A stretch of 64,000 nt of DNA from the NCBI GenBank assembly GCA_009667805.1, contig CM019067.1, forward strand, positions 68,094,997-68,158,996. Reading direction: 5' to 3'. The number at the start of each line of letters is the position of its first letter. Position 1 is the stretch's first letter. The position numbers were made by a program, and so were the translations under genes. Source of the stretch: Leptobrachium leishanense. Taxonomy: Eukaryota > Chordata > Amphibia > Anura > Megophryidae. This document shows, one piece after another, positions 62,917 to 64,000 of this stretch. The notes below the pieces were generated by a model that saw only the letters and a list, made by a program, of their open reading frames with translations, did no database searches and had not been told where the DNA came from.

Positions 62917-63744
62917 CATGCACTGTAAGTCATTAAGAAGCGTTAGGTTAACGTATATCGAATGAAGTGCTGTGATTGATCTGTGGAAGAGATAGGGAGA
63001 CTATCGAGTGTGTTATGTGTCTCCCTGAAGGAAGTTGCATTTAGTGAATAGGCCCCCCACAATAATAAATTGTGCTGCAGGTGATGCCCAGTAACTGAGT
63101 GTTTATCTTAGCCAGGTGGAGGATTGGTTTATAATGGGAAAGGTTTAAGTGAATAGAGTAGAGCTTGGTGTTTAAGAATTGAGGCATGTATATCTGTGGT
63201 GCGGTCTATAAACCTAAAATATCTGTCCATTAGATTATTGCGTGTCGCAGTATCGCTACTAATCACGATCTATAATCACTTGTAAATTGTATCTTGCTAA
63301 TCCGTTGATAACATACGATTGTATGAAACTTGACGTGTGAATAAATTTTGGTTTGAATTGTTTTACCGTTACGCAGTCTCATATCATCTTTATTGATTTT
63401 ATTGTGTTTAAAAATATCTAGAGAGCGTCAAAAGAACTCGGGATAACGCGCCATATATTTGTTAAGACGTATATTCATTGATTGGTTATTAATCCCTATC
63501 TTAGGGGTTAAATACCAATTTATACCGCTGGTATTGGAGGCACTGTCAATAATATATATATCTATGTATATCAACAATAAGAAAAATATGCGTCATAATT
63601 AATATATCCCTGACCTATTAAAGAAGTCAATAATCTCTAACAGTATGACCGTTTTCGCGAATTCCGTGAAAAAATACGTCAATGCGTTCGGACGCACTTT
63701 TTTACGTTCGCGTGTAAAAATGCTTTCGTTTGACCCTAGCCTTA

Positions 63745-64000
63745 AAGGTCCTGGAATATGTGTTTATGCAAAACAAATTTAATACTCAGATCTACCTCTC
63801 TACCCCTGATCTTCCTCCTCCTGTCCTTTCCAAAGTCAGCGATAGGGTTGAGCTGTTCGGGTGGTTCGGAGTTCAACCCGAACTTTGGCAGTTCGAAAGT
63901 TCGCGAACTTCGAACTTTTTGGGTGTGTTCGGTTCGAGTTCGAAAAAAAAAGAAATTTTGAAAAAAGTATAGAAAATGCTTAAAAAAATACTAAAAAATC
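63745..64000. other. Right edge, start of a cgaac-rich inverted repeat
   Basis: 63860-63945 has alternating ttcggttcg / cgaactt words forming short palindromes (gttcgaaagttcgcgaac, ttcgaacttt). It looks like the end of a MITE that runs off the window. Confidence 0.45.

Larger units (their letters stand above)
56438..63642 (+). mobile_element. LTR element (ERV-like) with gag-like ORF only
   Basis: It starts TGTCAGACC and ends CTAACA, and GTAT at 56434-56437 and 63643-63646 is the 4-bp target duplication. The flanking Harbinger sequence reads through cleanly when the insert is removed. A ~208-bp block recurs at both LTR starts (56438 and 59661) with two differences. A polypurine tract aaaagggggatt immediately precedes the 3' LTR. 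The interior (56650-59660) holds one 514-codon frame and no pol or env motif. The 5' LTR has lost about 2 kb, and the 3' LTR contains a hAT. Confidence 0.85.
59661..63642 (+). repeat. 3' LTR, about 2.2 kb plus a nested hAT
   Basis: From TGTCAGACC to CTAACA. A TATA-like ctatatagagg lies at about 60600 and is followed by agagacacactgag, a likely promoter. An AATAAA lies at about 63341. Excluding the hAT and its duplication (1770 bp), the LTR is about 2.2 kb, long for a vertebrate LTR. An antisense frame (60724-60137, 195 codons) is open but unrecognised. Confidence 0.7.
54142..63741. mobile_element. Coding PIF/Harbinger transposon interrupted by an LTR element
   Basis: Left ggctggggtcagaccagcgc and right tcgtttgaccctagcc are terminal inverted repeats. 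TTA at 54139-54141 and 63742-63744 is the target duplication. Removing the LTR element (56438-63642 plus one GTAT) leaves about 2.4 kb with two genes: a MADF-type gene on plus near the left end and a DDE transposase on minus. This two-gene plan is that of Harbinger elements. Its ends define the family of MITEs at 23698, 25492, 39032, 39413 and 40407. Confidence 0.92.

Overview
This is nuclear DNA of a vertebrate, most likely an anuran amphibian. I infer that from one spliced fatty acid-binding protein (FABP) gene lying in a dense mixture of Tc1/mariner, PIF/Harbinger, hAT and piggyBac-type DNA elements, L1 and L2 LINEs, a tRNA-derived SINE and one LTR element. Nothing looks bacterial, and the species cannot be fixed from the sequence.

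Host gene: a four-exon FABP gene lies on the minus strand. Its exons are 45713-45638, 31113-30941, 28335-28234 and 27392-27342. The last three are exactly 173, 102 and 51 bp, the classic sizes for this family. The product is 133 aa. A TATA-like box (about 45791-45798) and an ATTAAA signal (27235-27240) frame the gene. Intron 1 is 14.5 kb and is filled with transposons.

Left part (1-27 kb): short tandem arrays; a TTAA-bounded array of hairpins (2710-3947); a piggyBac-like shell holding a hAT holding a microsatellite holding a MITE (4391-6889); a poly(A) retroposon with an unrecognised ORF (7452-8690, minus); a mariner fossil; SINE and L2 copies; a 37-bp minisatellite; a broken Tc1 (18648-19824); an apparently intact Tc1 transposon with an uninterrupted 345-aa DD34E transposase (20598-22244); and a Harbinger MITE split by a second copy of the retroposon, itself hit by another Harbinger MITE (23698-26235).

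Middle (27-46 kb): the FABP gene with intronic MITEs, a dead Tc1 (33686-35162), a SINE, Harbinger MITEs (39032-39885), and a three-level nest of Harbinger MITE, hAT and Tc1 (40407-43449).

Right part (46-64 kb): a near full-length L1 on the minus strand with a 16-bp target duplication (46890-53386), both ORFs frameshifted. Then a coding Harbinger transposon (54142-63741) with a MADF-type gene and a DDE transposase. It was interrupted by an LTR element (56438-63642) with an open 514-aa gag-like frame and no visible pol or env. The 3' LTR of that element was in turn hit by a hAT (61155-62916).

The transposons are related to one another. The Harbinger MITEs are deletion derivatives of the coding Harbinger at 54 kb, and the SINE shares its 3' tail with the L2 LINE fragment at 16.7 kb. 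Target-site duplications (TTA/TAA, 8-bp hAT, TA, GTAT, 16-bp L1) were read directly and fix most boundaries.
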